From: Eledone cirrhosa
Taxonomy: Eukaryota > Mollusca > Cephalopoda > Octopoda > Eledonidae
Assembly (NCBI GenBank): GCA_964016885.1
Contig: OZ024741.1
Coordinates: 413,119,312-413,183,311 of the forward strand
Direction: 5' to 3'
Length of the DNA: 64,000 nucleotides
Positions 30,401 to 45,600 of this stretch are shown in pieces. The translations under genes and the position numbers were made by a program. The notes under the pieces are model-generated. The model made no database searches, had not been told where the DNA came from, and saw nothing but the letters and a program-made list of their open reading frames with translations. Each line of letters opens with the position of its first letter. Positions within the stretch are counted from its first letter, which is position 1.

Positions 30401-33400
30401 TTTGGCGGGGAATATTACACCAGTTTCAATTTGGAGGGGAATATTACACCAGTTTCACTTTGGAGGGGAATATTACACCAGTATCACTTTGGTGGGGAAT
30501 ATTACACCAGTTTCACTTTGGGGGGAATATTACACCAGTTTAACTTTGGGGGGGAATATTACACTAGTTTAACTTTGGAGCGGAATATTACACCAGTTTC
30601 ACTCTGGAGATGAATATTACACCAGTTTCACTTTGGATGTGAATATTACACGAGTTTCAATTTGGGGGTGAATATTACACCAGTTTCCCTATGGAGGTGA
30701 ATATTACACCAGTTTCACTTTGGAGGTTAATATTACACCAATTTCAATTTGGAGGGGAATATTACACCAGTTTCACTTTAGAGGTGAATATTACACCAGT
30801 TTTAATTTGGAAGGGAATATTACACCAGTTTCACTTTGGGGGTTAAACATTTCACCAGTTTCCCTTTGGGGATGAATATTACACCAGTTTCACTTTGGGG
30901 ATGAATATTACACCAGTTTCACTTTGGAGGGGAATATTACACCTGTTTCACTTTGGAGGTGAATATTACACCAGTTTCAGTTTGGGGAGGAATATTACAC
31001 CAGTTTAACTTTGGAGGGGAATATTACACCAGTTTCACTTTGGAGGTAAATATTACACCAGTTTCACTTTGGTGGGGAATATTAGACCAGTTTCACTTTG
31101 GGGGGAATATTAGACCAGTTTAACTTTGGGGGGAATATTACACCAGTTTCACTTTGGAGGGGAATATTACACCAGTTTCACTTTAGAGGTGAATATTACA
31201 CCAGTTTCAATTTGGAGGGGAATATTACACCAGTTTCACTTTGGAGGGGAATATTACAGCAGTTTCACTTTGGGGCTTAAACATTTCACCAGTTTCCCTT
31301 TGGGGATGAATATTACACCAGTTTCACTTTGGGGATGAATATTACACCAGTTTCACTTTGGAGGGGAATATTACACCTGTTTCACTTTGGAGGTGAATAT
31401 TACACCAGTTTCAGTTTGGAGAGGAATATTACACCAGTTTCAATTTGGAGGGGAATATTACACCAGTTTCACTTTGAGGGGAATATTACACCACTTTCTC
31501 TCTGGAGTTGAATATTACACCAGTTTTACTTTGGAGGTGAATATTACACCAGTTTCACTTTCGGAGTGAATATTACACCAGTTTCAATTTGGAGGGGAAT
31601 ATTACACGAGTTGCATTTGGAGGAGTATATTACACCAGTTTCACTTTGGTGGTTAAATATTTCACCCGTTTCAATTGGGGGGTGAATATTACAGCAGTTT
31701 CTCTTTGGAGGGGAATATTACAGCAGCTTCACTTTGGATGTGAATATTACACCAGTTTCACTTTGGGGGTGAATATTACACCAGTTTCACTTTGGAGGGG
31801 GATATTACACCAGTTTCACTTTGGGTGTGAATATTACACCATTTTCACTTTGGAGGGGAACGTTACACCTGTTTCACTTTGGGGGTGAATATTACACCAG
31901 TTTCACTTTGGAGTGGAATATTACACCAGTTTCACTTTGGGAGGATAATATTACACCAGTTTCTCTCTGGAGATGAATATTACACCAGTTTCAATTTGGA
32001 GGGGAATATTACACCAGTTTTACTTCTGAGGTGAATATTACACCAGTTTTACTTTGGAGGTGAATATTAAACCTGTTTCACTTTCGGAGTGAATATTACA
32101 CCAGTTTCAATTTGGTGGGGAATATTACACGAGTTGCATTTGGAGGAGAATATTACACCAGTTTCACTTTGTGGGTTAAATATTTCACTAGTTTCAATTT
32201 GAGGGTGAATATTACAGCAGGTTCACTTTGGAGGGGAATTTTACAGCAGTTTCACTTTGGATGTGAATATTACACCAGTTTCACTTTGGGGGTGAATATT
32301 ACACCAGTTTCACTTTGGAGGGGGAATATTACGCCAGTTTCAGTTTGGGGAGGAATATTACACCAGTTTCACTTTGGAGGGGAATATGACACCAGTTTCA
32401 CTTTGGAGGTAAATATTACACCAGTTTCACTTCGGAGGGGAATATTACACCAGTTTCACTTTGGAGGTGAATATTACACCAGTTTCACTTTGGGGTTTAA
32501 TATTTCACCAGTTCCAATTTGGGTGTGATATTACAGCTGTTTTAATTTGGAGGGGAATATTACACGAGTTGCATTTGGAGGAGTATATTACACCAGTTTC
32601 ACTTTGGTGGTTAAATATTTCACCAGTTTCAATTTGGGGGTGAATATTACATCAGTTTCACTTTGGAGGGGAATATTACAGCAGTTTCACTTTGGATGTG
32701 AATATTACACCAGTTTCACTTTGGGAGTGAATATTACACCAGTTTCACTTTGGAGGTGAATATTACACCAGTTTCACTCTGGAGGTGAATATTACACCAG
32801 TTTCAATTTGGAGGGGAATATTACACTAGTTTCACTTTGGAGGTGAATATTACACCAGTTTCAATTGGAGGGGAATATTACACCAGTTTCACTTTGGAGG
32901 TGAATATTACACCAGTTTCATTTTGGGGGTTAAATATTTCACCAGTTTCAATTTGGGGGTGAATATTACAGCAGTTTCACTTTGGAGCGGAGTATTACAC
33001 GTGTTTCATTTTGGGTGTAAATATTACAGCAGTTTCACTTTGGCGGGGAATATTACACCAGTTTTACTTCTGAGGTTAATATTACACCAGTTTTACTTTG
33101 TAGGTGAATATTAAACCTGTTTCACTTTGGAGGGGAAGATTACACCAGTTTAATTTTGGCGGTGATTATTACACCAGTTTCAATTTGAAGGGGAATATTA
33201 CACCAGTTTCACTTTGGGGGTTAAATATTTCACCAGTTTCAATTTGGGGTGAATATTACAGCAGTTTCACTTTGGAGGGGAATATTACACCAGTTTCACT
33301 TTGGAGGGGAATATTACACCAGTTTCACTTTGGAGGGGAATATTACACCAGTTTCACTTTGGTGGGGAATATTACACCAGTTTCACTTGGGGGGGGGGGA

Positions 33401-34300
33401 AATATTACACCAGTTTAACTGTGGGGGGAATATTACAATAGTTTAACGTTGGAGCGGAATATTACACCAGTTTCACTCTGGAGATGAATATTACACCAGT
33501 TTCACTCTGGAGGTGAATATTACACCAGTTTCAATTTGGAGGTGAATATTGCACCAGTTTCACTTTGGAGGTGAATATTACACCAGTTTCAATTTGGAGG
33601 GGAATATTACACCAGTTTCACTTTAGAGGTGAATATTACACCAGTTTCAATTTGGAGGGGAATATTACACCAGTTTCACTTTGGAGGGGAATATTACACC
33701 AGTTTCACTTTGGGGGTTAAACATTTCACCAGTTTCCCTTTGGGGATGAATATTACACCAGTTTCACTTTGGGGATGAATATTACACCAGTTTCACTTTG
33801 GAGGGGAATATTACACCAGTTTCACTTTGGAGGGGAATATTACACCAGTTTCACTTTGGGGGTGAATATTACACCAGTTTCACTTTGGAGGTGAATATTA
33901 CACCAGTTTTACTTCTGAGGTGAATATTACACCAGTTTTACTTTGGAGGTGAATATTACACCAGTTTCACTTCCGGAGTGAATATTACAACAGTTTCAAT
34001 TTGGTGGGGAATATTACACGAGTTGCATTTGGAGGAGAATATTACACCAGTTTCACTTTGTGGGTTAAATATTTCACTAGTTTCAATTTGAGGGTGAATA
34101 TTACAGCAGGTTCACTTTGGAGGGGAATTTTACAGCAGTTTCACTTTGGATGTGAATATTACACCAGTTTCACTTTGTGGGTGAATATTACACCAGTTTC
34201 ACTTTGGAGGGGGAATATTACACCAGTTTCACTCTGGAGGTGAATATTACACCAGTTTTAATTTGGAGGTGAATATTACACCAGGTTCAGTTTGGAGGGG
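22900..34300 (+). repeat. Interleaved higher-order blocks, 3.2-4.7 kb offsets
   Basis: A second set of variant trains occurs in three copies: the GGGGATGAATATT pair followed by CAGTTTGGAGAGG at about 23180, 27913 and 31329 (offsets 4733 and 3416). A train with ACGAGTTGCATTTGGAGGAG recurs at about 23487, 28380 and 31610. The train beginning CAATTTGGTGGGGAATATTACACG recurs at 28892, 32112 and 34001 (offsets 3220 and 1889). Poly-G expansions are almost absent here except one unit near 33388. Confidence 0.8.
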
Positions 34301-37300
34301 AATATTACACCAGTTTCACTTTGGAGGTGAATATTACACCAGTTTCACTTTGGGGGTGAATATTACACCAGTTTCACTTTGGGGGTTAAATATTTCACCA
34401 GTTTCAATTTGGGGGTGAATATTACAGCAGTTTCACTTTGGGAATATTATACGTGTTTAACTTTGAGGGTGAATATTACACCAGTTTCAATTTGGAGGTG
34501 AATATTACACCAGTTTCACTTTCGCGGTGAATATTACACCAGTTTCAATTTGGGAGTGAACATTACACCAGTTTCACTTTGGGAGTGAATATTACACCAG
34601 TTTCACTATGGAGGGGAATATTACACCTGTTTCACTTTGGGGTTGAATATTACACCAGTTTCACTTTGGAGGGGAATATTGCACCAGTTTCACTTTGAAG
34701 GTGAATATTACACCAGTTTCACTTCGGAGTGGAATATTACACCAGTTTCAATTTGGGGGTGAATATTACACCAGTTTCACTTTGGAGGTGAATATTACAG
34801 CAGTTTCACTTTGTAGGTGAATATTACACCAGTTTCACCCTTGAAGCGAATATTACACCAGTTTCACTATGGAGGGGAATATTACACCACATTTACTTCT
34901 GGGCTGAATATTACACCAGTTTTACTTTGGAGGTGAATATTACACCAGTTTCACTTTTGGGGTGAATATTACACCAGTTTCAATTTGGGGGGAATATTAC
35001 AACAGTTTCACTTTGGAGGGGAATATTACACCAGTTTCACTCTGGATGTGAATATTACACCAGTTTCACTTTGTGGGTGAATATTACGCCAGTTTCACTT
35101 TGGAGGGGAATATTACACCAGGTTCACTTTGGAGAGGAATATTACACCAGTTTAACTTTGGAGGGTAATATTACACCCGTTTCACTTTTTGGGGAATATC
35201 ACACCAGTTTCACTCTAGTGATGAAGACTACACCACTTTCACTTTGCGGGTGAATATTACACCAGTTTCACTTTGGAGTGGAATATTACACCAGTTTCAC
35301 TTTGGGGGTAAATATTACACCAGTTGCACTTTGGAGCTGAATATTACACCAGTTTCAATTTGGGGTGAATATTACACCAGTTTCACTTGGGGAGGAATAT
35401 TACACCAGTTTGTCTCTGGAGATGAATATTACACCAGTTTCACTTTGGATGGGAATATTACACCAGTTTCACTCTGGAGGTGTATATTACACCAGTTTCA
35501 CTTTGTAGATGAATATTACGTCCGTTTCACTTTGGGGGGAATATTACACCAGTTTCACTCTAGATATGAATATTACACCAGTTTCAATTCGGGGGTGAAT
35601 ATTACACCAGTTTCATTTTGAAGGGGAATATTACTCCAGTTTCAATTTGGAGGTGAATATTACACCAGTTTCAATTTGGAGGGGAATATTACACCAGTTT
35701 CACGTTGGGGGTGAATATTACACGAGTTTCACTTTGGAGGGGAATATTACACCAATTTCACTTTGGAGGGAAATATTAGACCAGTTTCACTTTGGAGGTG
35801 AATATTACACGAGTTTCACTTTGAAGGTGAATATTACACCAGTTTCACCTTGGAGGGGAATATTACCCCAGTTTCACTCTGGGGGTTAAATATTTCACCA
35901 GTTTCAATTTGGGGGTGAATATTACAGCAGTTTCACTTTGGAGCGGAATATTATACGTGTTTCACTTTGGATGTGAATATTACACCAGTTTCACTTTGGG
36001 GGTGAATATTACACCAGTTTCACTCTGGAGGGGAATATTACACCAGTTTCACTCTGGAGGTGAATATTACACCAATTTCAATTTGGAGGTGAATATTACA
36101 CCAGTTTCAATTTGGAGGGTAATATTACACCAGTTTCACTTTGGAGATGAATATTACACCAGTTTCACTTTGGAGGCGAATATTACACCAGTTTCACGTT
36201 GGAGGTGATTATTACCCCAGTTTCACTTTGGGGGTTAAATATTTCACCAGTTTCAATTTGGGGTGAATATTACAGCAGTTTCACTTTGGAGCGGAATATT
36301 ATATGTGTTTCACTTTGAGGGTGAATATTACACCAGTTTCAGTTTGGAGGTGAATATTACACCAGTTTTACTTTGGAGCGGAATATTTCACCAGTTTCAA
36401 TTTGGAGGTGAATATTACACCAGTTTCACTTTCGTGGTGAATATTACACCAGTTTCAATTTGGGAGTGAACATTACACCAGTTTCACATTGGGAGTGAAT
36501 ATTACACCAGTCTCACTTTGGAGGGGAATATTACACCTGTTTCACTTTGGTGGGCAATATTACTCCAGTTTCACTTTGGAGGGGAATATTACACCAGTTT
36601 TACTTTGGAGCGGAATATTACACCAGTTTCATTTTGGAGGTGAATATTACACCAGTTTCACTTTGCAGGGGAATATTACACCCGTTTCACTTTGGGGGAA
36701 TATTACACCAGTTTCACTCTAGAGATGAATACAACACCGCTTTCACTTTGCGGGTGAATATTACATCAGTTTCACTTTGGAGTGGAATATTACAACAGTT
36801 TCACTTTGGGGGTGAATATTACACCAGTTTCACTTTGGGGGTGAATATTACACCAGTTTCACTTTGGAGGTGAATATTATACCAGTTTCACTTTGGGGGG
36901 AATATTTCACCAGTTTCACTTTGAGGGTGAATATTACACCAGTTTCAGTTTGGAGGGGATTATTACACCAGTTTCACTTTGAGAGTGAATATTACACCAG
37001 TTTCACTTTGAAGGGGAATATAACACCAGTTTCACTTTGGAGGGGAATATTACACCAGTTTCACTTTGGAGAGGAATGTTACACCTGTTTTGCTTTGCAG
37101 GTGAATATTACACCTGTTTTACTTTGGAGGGGAATATTACACTTGTTTCACTTGAGGGGGGATATCACACCTGTTTCATTTTGGAGGGGAATATTACACC
37201 TGTTTTACTTTGTGGGTGAATATTACACCTGTTTCACTTTGGTGGGGAATATTACACCAGTTTTAATTTGGAGGGGAATATTACACCAGTTTCACTTTGT

Positions 37301-37339
37301 GGTTGAATATTACACCAGTTTCACTTTGGAGGTGAATAT

Positions 37340-40300
37340 TACACCAGTTTCACTTTGAAGGGGAATATTACACCAGTTTCACTTTGGAGGTTAATATTAC
37401 ACCAGTTTCAATTTGGAGGGGAATATTACAGCAGTTTCATTTTGGAGGGGAATATTACACCAGTTTCGCTTTGGGGGTGAATATTACACGACTTTCACTT
37501 TGGAGGGGAATATTACACCAGTTTCACTGTGCTGGTGAATATTACACCAGTTTCACTTTGGGGGTGAATATTACACGGTTTCGCTTTGGAGGGGAATATT
37601 ATACCAGTTTCAATTTGGGAGTGAACATTACACCAGTTTAACTTTGGAGGTGAATATTACACCAGTTTCACTTTGGGGGTGAATATTAGAGCAGTTTCAC
37701 TTTGGGAGCGAATATTACACCAGTTTAACTTTGGAGGTGAATATTACACCTGTTTACTTTGGGGGTGAATATTACACCTGTTTCACTTTGGAGGGGAATA
37801 TTACGCCAGTTTAACTTTGGAGGGGAATATTACACCACTTTCACTTTGGGGGGAATATTACACCAGTTTCACTTTGAGGGTGAATATTACACCAGTTTCC
37901 CTTTGGAGGGGATTATTACACCAGTTTCACTTTGGAGGGGAATATTACACCAGTTTCACTTTGGGGGTGAATATTACACCAGTTTCACTTTGGAGGTGAA
38001 TATTTTACCAGTTTCAATTTGGGCGTGAATATTACACCAGTTTCACTTTGGAGGGGAATATTACACCTGTTTCACTTTGTAGGTGAATATAACACCTGTT
38101 TCACTTTGGAGGGGAATATTACACCAGTTTCACTTCTGAGAGGAATGTTACACCTGTTTTGCTTTGCAGATGAATATTACACCTTTTTTACTTTGGAGGG
38201 GAATATTACACTTGTTTCACTTTGGGGGGGGGGGGATATCACACCTGTTTCACTTTGGAGGGGAATATTACACCTGTTTTACTTTGTGGGTGAATATTAC
38301 ACCTGTTTCACTTCGGTGGGGAATATTACACCAGTTTCACTTTGTGTGTGAATATTACGCCAGTTTCACTTTGTAGGGGAATATTACACCTGTTTTACTT
38401 TGTGGGTGAATATTACACCAGTTTCACTTTGTGGGTGAATATTACGCCAGTTTCACTTTGGAGGGGAATACTACACCAGTTTTACTTTGGAGCGGAATAT
38501 TACACCAGTTTCACTTTGGGGGTTAATATTAAAGCAGTTTCACGTTGGAGGGGATTATTACACCTGTTTCACTTGGGGCGGGGGGATATTACACCAGTTT
38601 CATTTTGGAGGGAATATTACACCAGTTTCACTCTGGAGATGAATATTAGACTAGTTTCAATTTGGGGATGAATACTACAGTAGTTTCACTTTGGAGGTGA
38701 ATATAACACCAGTTTCATTTTGGAGAGGAATATTACACCAGTTTCAATTTGGGAGGGGGGTATATTACACAAGTTTCACTTTGGAGGAGAATATTACATC
38801 TATTTCACTAGGGGGGGAATATTACACCAGTTTCGGTCTGCAGGTGAATATTACACCAATTTCACTTTGGAGGGGAATATTACACCACTTTCACTTTGGG
38901 GGGAATATTACACCAGTTTCACTTTGAGGGTGAATATTACACCAGTTTCACTTTGGAGGGGATTATTACTCCAGTTTCACTTTGGAGGGAAATATTACAC
39001 CAGTTTCACTTTGGGGGTGAATATTACACCAGTTTCACTTTGGAGGTGAATATTATACCAGTTTCAATTTGGGCGTGAATATTACACCAGTTTCACTTTG
39101 GAGGGGAATATTACACCTGTTTCACTTTGTAGGTGAATATAACACCAGTTTCACTTTGGAGGGGAATATTACACCAGTTTCACTTTGGAGAGGAATGTTA
39201 CACCTGTTTTGCTTTGCAGGTGAATATTACACCTTTTTTACTTTGGAGGGGAATATTACACTTGTTTCACTTTGGGGGGGGGGGGAAATATCACACCTGT
39301 CTCACTTTGGAGGGGAATATTACACCTGTTTTACTTGGGGGGGATATTACACCAGTTTCAACCTGGGGAGGGGGGATATTACACCTGTTTTAATTTGGAG
39401 GGGAATATTACACCAGTTTCACTTTGGGGTTGAATATTACACCAGTTTCACTTTGGAGGTGAATATTACACCAGTTTCACTTTGGAGATGAATATTACAC
39501 CAGTTTCAATTTGGAGGGGAATATTACAGCAGTTTTATTTTGGAGGGGTATATTACACCAGTTTCGCTTTGGGGGTGAATATTACACGACTTTCACTTTG
39601 GAGGGGAATATTACACCAGTTTCACTGTGCTGGTGAATATTACACCAGTTTCACTTTGGAGTTGAATATTACACGAGTTTCGCTTTGGGGGTGAATATTA
39701 GACCAGTTCCACTTTGGGCGTGAATATTACACCAGTTTCACTTTGGAGGGGTATATTACACCTGTTTACTTTGGGGGTGAATATTACACCAGTTTCTCTT
39801 TGGAGGGGAACATTACACCAGTTTTACTTTGGAGGGGAATATTACACCAGTTTCACTTTGGAGGGGAATATTACACCAGGTTCACTTTGTGGGTGAATAT
39901 TACACCAGTTTCACTTTGGAGGGGAATATTACACCATTTTCACTTTGGGGGTGAATATTACACCAGTTTCACTTTGGAGGTGAATATTATACCAGTTTCA
40001 ATTGGGGCGTGAATATTACACCAGTTTCACTTTGGAGGTGAATATAACACCAGTTTCACTTTGGAGGGGAATATTACGCCAGTTCAATTTGGGAGTGAAC
40101 ATTACACCAGTTTCACTTTGGAGGTGAATATTACACCAGTTTCACTTTAGGAGTGAATATTACACCAGTTTCATTTTGGGAGTGAATATTACACCTGTTT
40201 TACTTTGGAGGGGAATATTACACCTGTTTCACTTTGATGGGGGATATTACACCTGTTTCACTTTGGAGGAGAATATTACACCTGTTTCACCTGGGGGGGG

Positions 40301-42400
40301 GGATATCACACCAGTTTCAACCTAGGGGGGGGGGGGATATTACACCTTATTTACTTTGGAGGGGAATATTACACCAGTTTCACTTTGAGGGTGAATATTA
40401 CACCAGTTTCACTTTGGAGGGGATTATTACACCAGTTTCACTTTGAGGGTGAATATTACACCAGTTTCACTTTGAAGGGGAATATTACACCAGTTTCACT
40501 TTGGGGGTGAATATTACACCAGTTTCACTTTGGAGGTGAATATTATACCAGTTTCAATTTTGGCGTGAATACACCAGTTTCAATTTGGAGGTGAATATAA
40601 CACCAGTTTCACTTTGGAGAGGAATGTTACACCTGTTTTGCTTTGCAGGTGAATATTACACCTGTTTTACTTTGGAGGGGAATATTACACTTGTTTCACT
40701 TGGGGGGGGGGGGGATATCACACCAGTTTCACTTTGGAGGGGAATATTACACCTGTTTTACTTTGTGGGTGAATATTACACCTGTTTCACTTTGGTGGGG
40801 AATATTACACCAGTTTTAATTTGAAGGGGAATATTACACCAGTTTCACTTTGGGGTTGAATATTACACCAGTTTCACTTTGGAGGTGAATATTACACCAG
40901 TTTCACTTTGAAGGGGAATATTACACCAGTTTCACTTTGGAGGTGAATATTACACCAGTTTCAATTTGGAGGGGAATATTACAGCAGTTTCATTTTGGAG
41001 GGGAATATTACACCAGTTTCGCTTTGGGGGTGAATATTACACGACTTTCACTTTGGAGGGGAATATTACACCAGTTTCACTGTGCTGGTGAATATTACAC
41101 CAGTTTCACTTCGGGGGTGAATATTACACGGTTTCGCTTTGGAGGGGAATATTATACCAGTTTCAATTTGGGAGTGAACATTACACCAGTTTAACTTTGG
41201 AGGTGAATATTACACCAGTTTCACTTTGGGGGTGAATATTAGAGCAGTTTCACTTTGGGAGCGAATATTACACCAGTTTAACTTTGGAGGTGAATATTAC
41301 ACCTGTTTACTTTGGGGGTGAATATTACACCTGTTTCACTTTGGAGGGGAATATTACGCCAGTTTTACTTTGGAGAGGAATATTACACCAGTTTCACTTT
41401 GGGGGGAATATTACACCAGTTTCACTTTGAGGGTGAATATTACACCAGTTTCACTTTGGAGGGTATTATTACACCAGTTTCACTTTGGAGGGGAATATTA
41501 CACCAGTTTCACTTTGGGGGTGAATATTACACCAGTTTCACTTTGGAGGTGAATATTATACCAGTTTCAATTTGGGCGTGAATATTACACCAGTTTCACT
41601 TTGGAGGTGAATATAACACCAGTTTCACTTTGGAGGGGAATATTACACCAGTTTCACTTTGGAGAGGAATGTTACACCTGTTTTGCTTTGCAGGTGAATA
41701 TTACACCTTTTTTACTTTGGAGGGGAATATTACACTTGTTTTACTTTGGTGGGGGGGGGGGAGGTGAATATCACACCTGTTTCACTTTGGAGGGGAATAT
41801 TACACCTGTTTTACTTTGTGGGTGAATATTACACCTGTTTCACTTTGGTGGGGAATATTACACCAGTTTTAATTTGGAGGGGAATATTACACCAGTTTCA
41901 CTTTGGGGTTGAATATTACACCAGTTTCACTTTGGAGGTGAATATTACACCAGTTTCACTTTGATGGGGAATATTACACCAGTTTCACTTTGGAGATGAA
42001 TATTACACCAGTTTCAATTTGGAGGGGAATATTACAGCAGTTTTATTTTGGAGGGGAATATTACACCAGTTTCGCTTTGGGGGTGAATATTACACGACTT
42101 TCACTTTGGAGGGGAATATTACACCAGTTTCACTGTGCTGGTGAATATTACACCAGTTTCACTTTGGAGTTGAATATTACACGAGTTTCGCTTTGGGGGT
42201 GAATATTAGACCAGTTCCACTTTGGGAGTGAATATTACACCAGTTTCACTTTGGAGGGGTATATTACACCTGTTTACTTTGGGGGTGAATATTACACCAG
42301 TTTCACTTTGGAGGGGAATATTACACCATTTTCACTTTGGGGGTGAATATTACACCAGTTTCACTTTGGAGGTGAATATAACACCAGTTTCACTTTGGAG
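37340..42400 (+). repeat. Satellite duplication with 3,553-bp offset
   Basis: The blocks starting at 37384 and 37759 recur at 40937 and 41312. Both pairs are exactly 3,553 bp apart and share rare units such as CACTGTGCTGGTG and ACACGACTTTCAC. The equal offset at two places 375 bp apart shows no length change in between, so the event is recent. A third relative starts near 39482 and a fourth near 41990 and 43986. Confidence 0.85.
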
Positions 42401-42459
42401 GGGAATATTACGCCAGTTCAATTTGGGAGTGAACATTACACCAGTTTCACTTTGGAGGT

Positions 42460-45400
42460 GAATGTTACACCAGTTTCACTTTGGAGGGGGCTATTACACC
42501 TGTTTTGTTTTGCAGGTGAATATTACATCTGTTTTACTTTGGAGGGGAATATTACACCTGTTTCACTTTGAGGGGGGATATTTCACCTGTTTCATTTTGA
42601 AGGAGAACATTACACCTGTTTCACTTGGGGGGGGGGGGGGGATATCACACCAGTTTCACGGGGGGGGGGGGGGCAATATTACACCTGTTTTACTTTGGAG
42701 GGGAATATTACACCAGTTTCACTTTGGGGGTGAATATTACACCAGTTTCACTTTGGAGGTGAATATTACACCAGTTTCAATTTGGGGTGAACATTACACC
42801 AGTTTCACTTTGGAGGTGAATATAACACTAGTTTCACTTTGGGAGTTAATATTACACCAGTTTCATTTTGGGGGTGTATATTACACCAGTTTCACACTTT
42901 GGAGGAGTACATTACACCTGTTTCACTTTGGGGGTGAATATTACACCAGTTTCAGTTTGGAGGGGAATGTTACACCTGTTTTGCTTTGCAGGTGAATATT
43001 ACACCTGTTTTACTTTGGAGGGGAATATTACACCTGTTTCACTTTGGGGGTGGGGATATTACACCTGTTTCACTTTGGAGGGGAATATTACACCTGTTTC
43101 ACTTTGAGGGGGGATATTACACTTGTTTCACTTTGGAGGAGAATATTACACCTGTTTCACTTGGGAGGGGGGATGTCACACCAGATTCAGCCTAGCGGGG
43201 GGGGGGAGGAATATTACACCTGTTTTACTTTGGGGGGGATATCACACCAGATTCAACCTAAGGGGGTGGATATTACACCTGTTTTACTTTGGAGGGGAAT
43301 ATTATACCAGTTTCACTTTGGGAGTGAATATTACACCAGTTTCACTTTGGAGGGGAATATTACACCAGTATCACTTTGGGGGTGAATATTACACCAGTTT
43401 CACTTTAGAGGTGAATATTACACAAGTTTCAATTTGGGGTGAATATTACACCAGTTTCACTTTGGAGGTGAATATAACACTAGTTTCACTTTGGGAGTGA
43501 ATATTACACCACTTTCATTTTGGAGGTGTATATTACACCAGTTTCACTTTGGAGGGGTATATTACACCTGTTTCACTTTGGGGGTGAATATTACACCATT
43601 TTAAGTTTGGAGGGGAATGTTACACCTGTTTTGCTTTGCAGGTGAATATTGCACCTGTTTTACTTTGGAGAGGAATATTACACCTGTTTCACTTTGGGGG
43701 TGGTGATATTACACCTGTTTCACTTTGGAGGGGAATATTACACCTGTTTCACTTGGGGGGATATTACACCAGTTTCAACCTGGGGAGGGGGGATATTACA
43801 CCTGTTTTAATTTGGAGGGGAATATTACACCAGTTTCACTTTTGAGGGGAATATTACACCAGTTTCACTTTGGAGGTGAATATTACACCAGTTTCACTTT
43901 GGAGGTGAATATTACACCAGTTTCACTTTGGAGGTGAATATTACACCAGTTTCACTTTGATGGGGAATATTACACCAGTTTCACTTTGGAGATGAATATT
44001 ACACCAGTTTCAATTTGGAGGGGAATATTACAGCAGTTTTATTTTGGAGGGGAATATTACACCAGTTTCGCTTTGGGGGTGAATATTACACGACTTTCAC
44101 TTTGGAGGGGAATATTACACCAGTTTCACTGTGCTGGTGAATATTACACCAGTTTCACTTTGGAGTTGAATATTACACGAGTTTCGCTTTGGGGGTGAAT
44201 ATTAGACCAGTTCCACTTTGGGAGTAAATATTACACCAGTTTCACTTTGGAGGGGTATATTACACCTGTTTACTTTGGGGGTGAATATTACACCAGTTTC
44301 ACTTTGGAGGGGAATATTACACCATTTTCACTTTGGGGGTGAATATTACACCAGTTTCACTTTGGAGGTGAATATAACACCAGTTTCACTTTGGAGGGGA
44401 ATATTACGCCAGTTCAATTTGGGAGTGAACATTACACCAGTTTCACTTTGGAGGTGAATGTTACACCAGTTTCACTTTGGAGGGGGCTATTACACCTGTT
44501 TTGTTTTGCAGGTGAATATTACATCTGTTTTACTTTGGAGGGGAATATTACACCTGTTTCACTTTGAGGGGGGATATTTCACCTGTTTCATTTTGAAGGA
44601 GAACATTACACCTGTTTCACTTGGGGGGGGGGATATCACACCAGTTTCAGACGGGGGGGGGGGGCAATATTACACCTGTTTTACTTTGGAGGGGAATATT
44701 ACACCAGTTTCACTTTGGGGGTGAATATTACACCAGTTTCACTTTGGAGGTGAATATTACACCAGTTTCAATTTGGGGTGAACATTACACCAGTTTCACT
44801 TTGGAGGTGAATATAACACTAGTTTCACTTTGGGAGTTAATATTACACCAGTTTCATTTTGGGGGTGTATATTACACCAGTTTCACACTTTGGAGGAGTA
44901 CATTACACCTGTTTCACTTTGGGGGTGAATATTACACCAGTTTCAGTTTGGAGGGGAATGTTACACCTGTTTTGCTTTGCAGGTGAATATTACACCTGTT
45001 TTACTTTGGAGGGGAATATTACACCTGTTTCACTTTGGGGGTGGGGATATTACACCTGTTTCACTTTGGAGGGGAATATTACACCTGTTTCACTTTGAGG
45101 GGGGATATTACACTTGTTTCACTTTGGAGGAGAATATTACACCTGTTTCACTTGGGAGGGGGGATGTCACACCAGATTCAGCCTAGCGGGGGGGGGGGAA
45201 TATTACACCTGTTTTACTTTGGGGGGGATATCACACCAGATTCAACCTAAGGGGGTGGATATTACACCTGTTTTACTTTGGAGGGGAATATTATACCAGT
45301 TTCACTTTGGGAGTGAATATTACACCAGTTTCACTTTGGAGGGGAATATTACACCAGTATCACTTTGGGGGTGAATATTACACCAGTTTCACTTTAGAGG

Positions 45401-45600
45401 TGAATATTACACAAGTTTCAATTTGGGGTGAATATTACACCAGTTTCACTTTGGAGGTGAATATAACACTAGTTTCACTTTGGGAGTGAATATTACACCA
45501 CTTTCATTTTGGAGGTGTATATTACACCAGTTTCACTTTGGAGGGGTATATTACACCTGTTTCACTTTGGGGGTGAATATTACACCATTTTAAGTTTGGA
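42460..45600 (+). repeat. Tandem satellite duplication, offset 1,996 falling to 1,989 bp
   Basis: Identical variant trains are offset by 1,996 bp at 42462/44458, 1,991 bp at 42868/44859 and 1,989 bp at 43636/45625. The first drop is explained by two G runs: 15 G at 42627 and 14 G at 42660 in the first copy against 10 and 12 in the second. Between these runs the copies look nearly identical, apart from a small difference just before the second run. Mononucleotide slippage is thus faster than substitution here. Confidence 0.85.
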
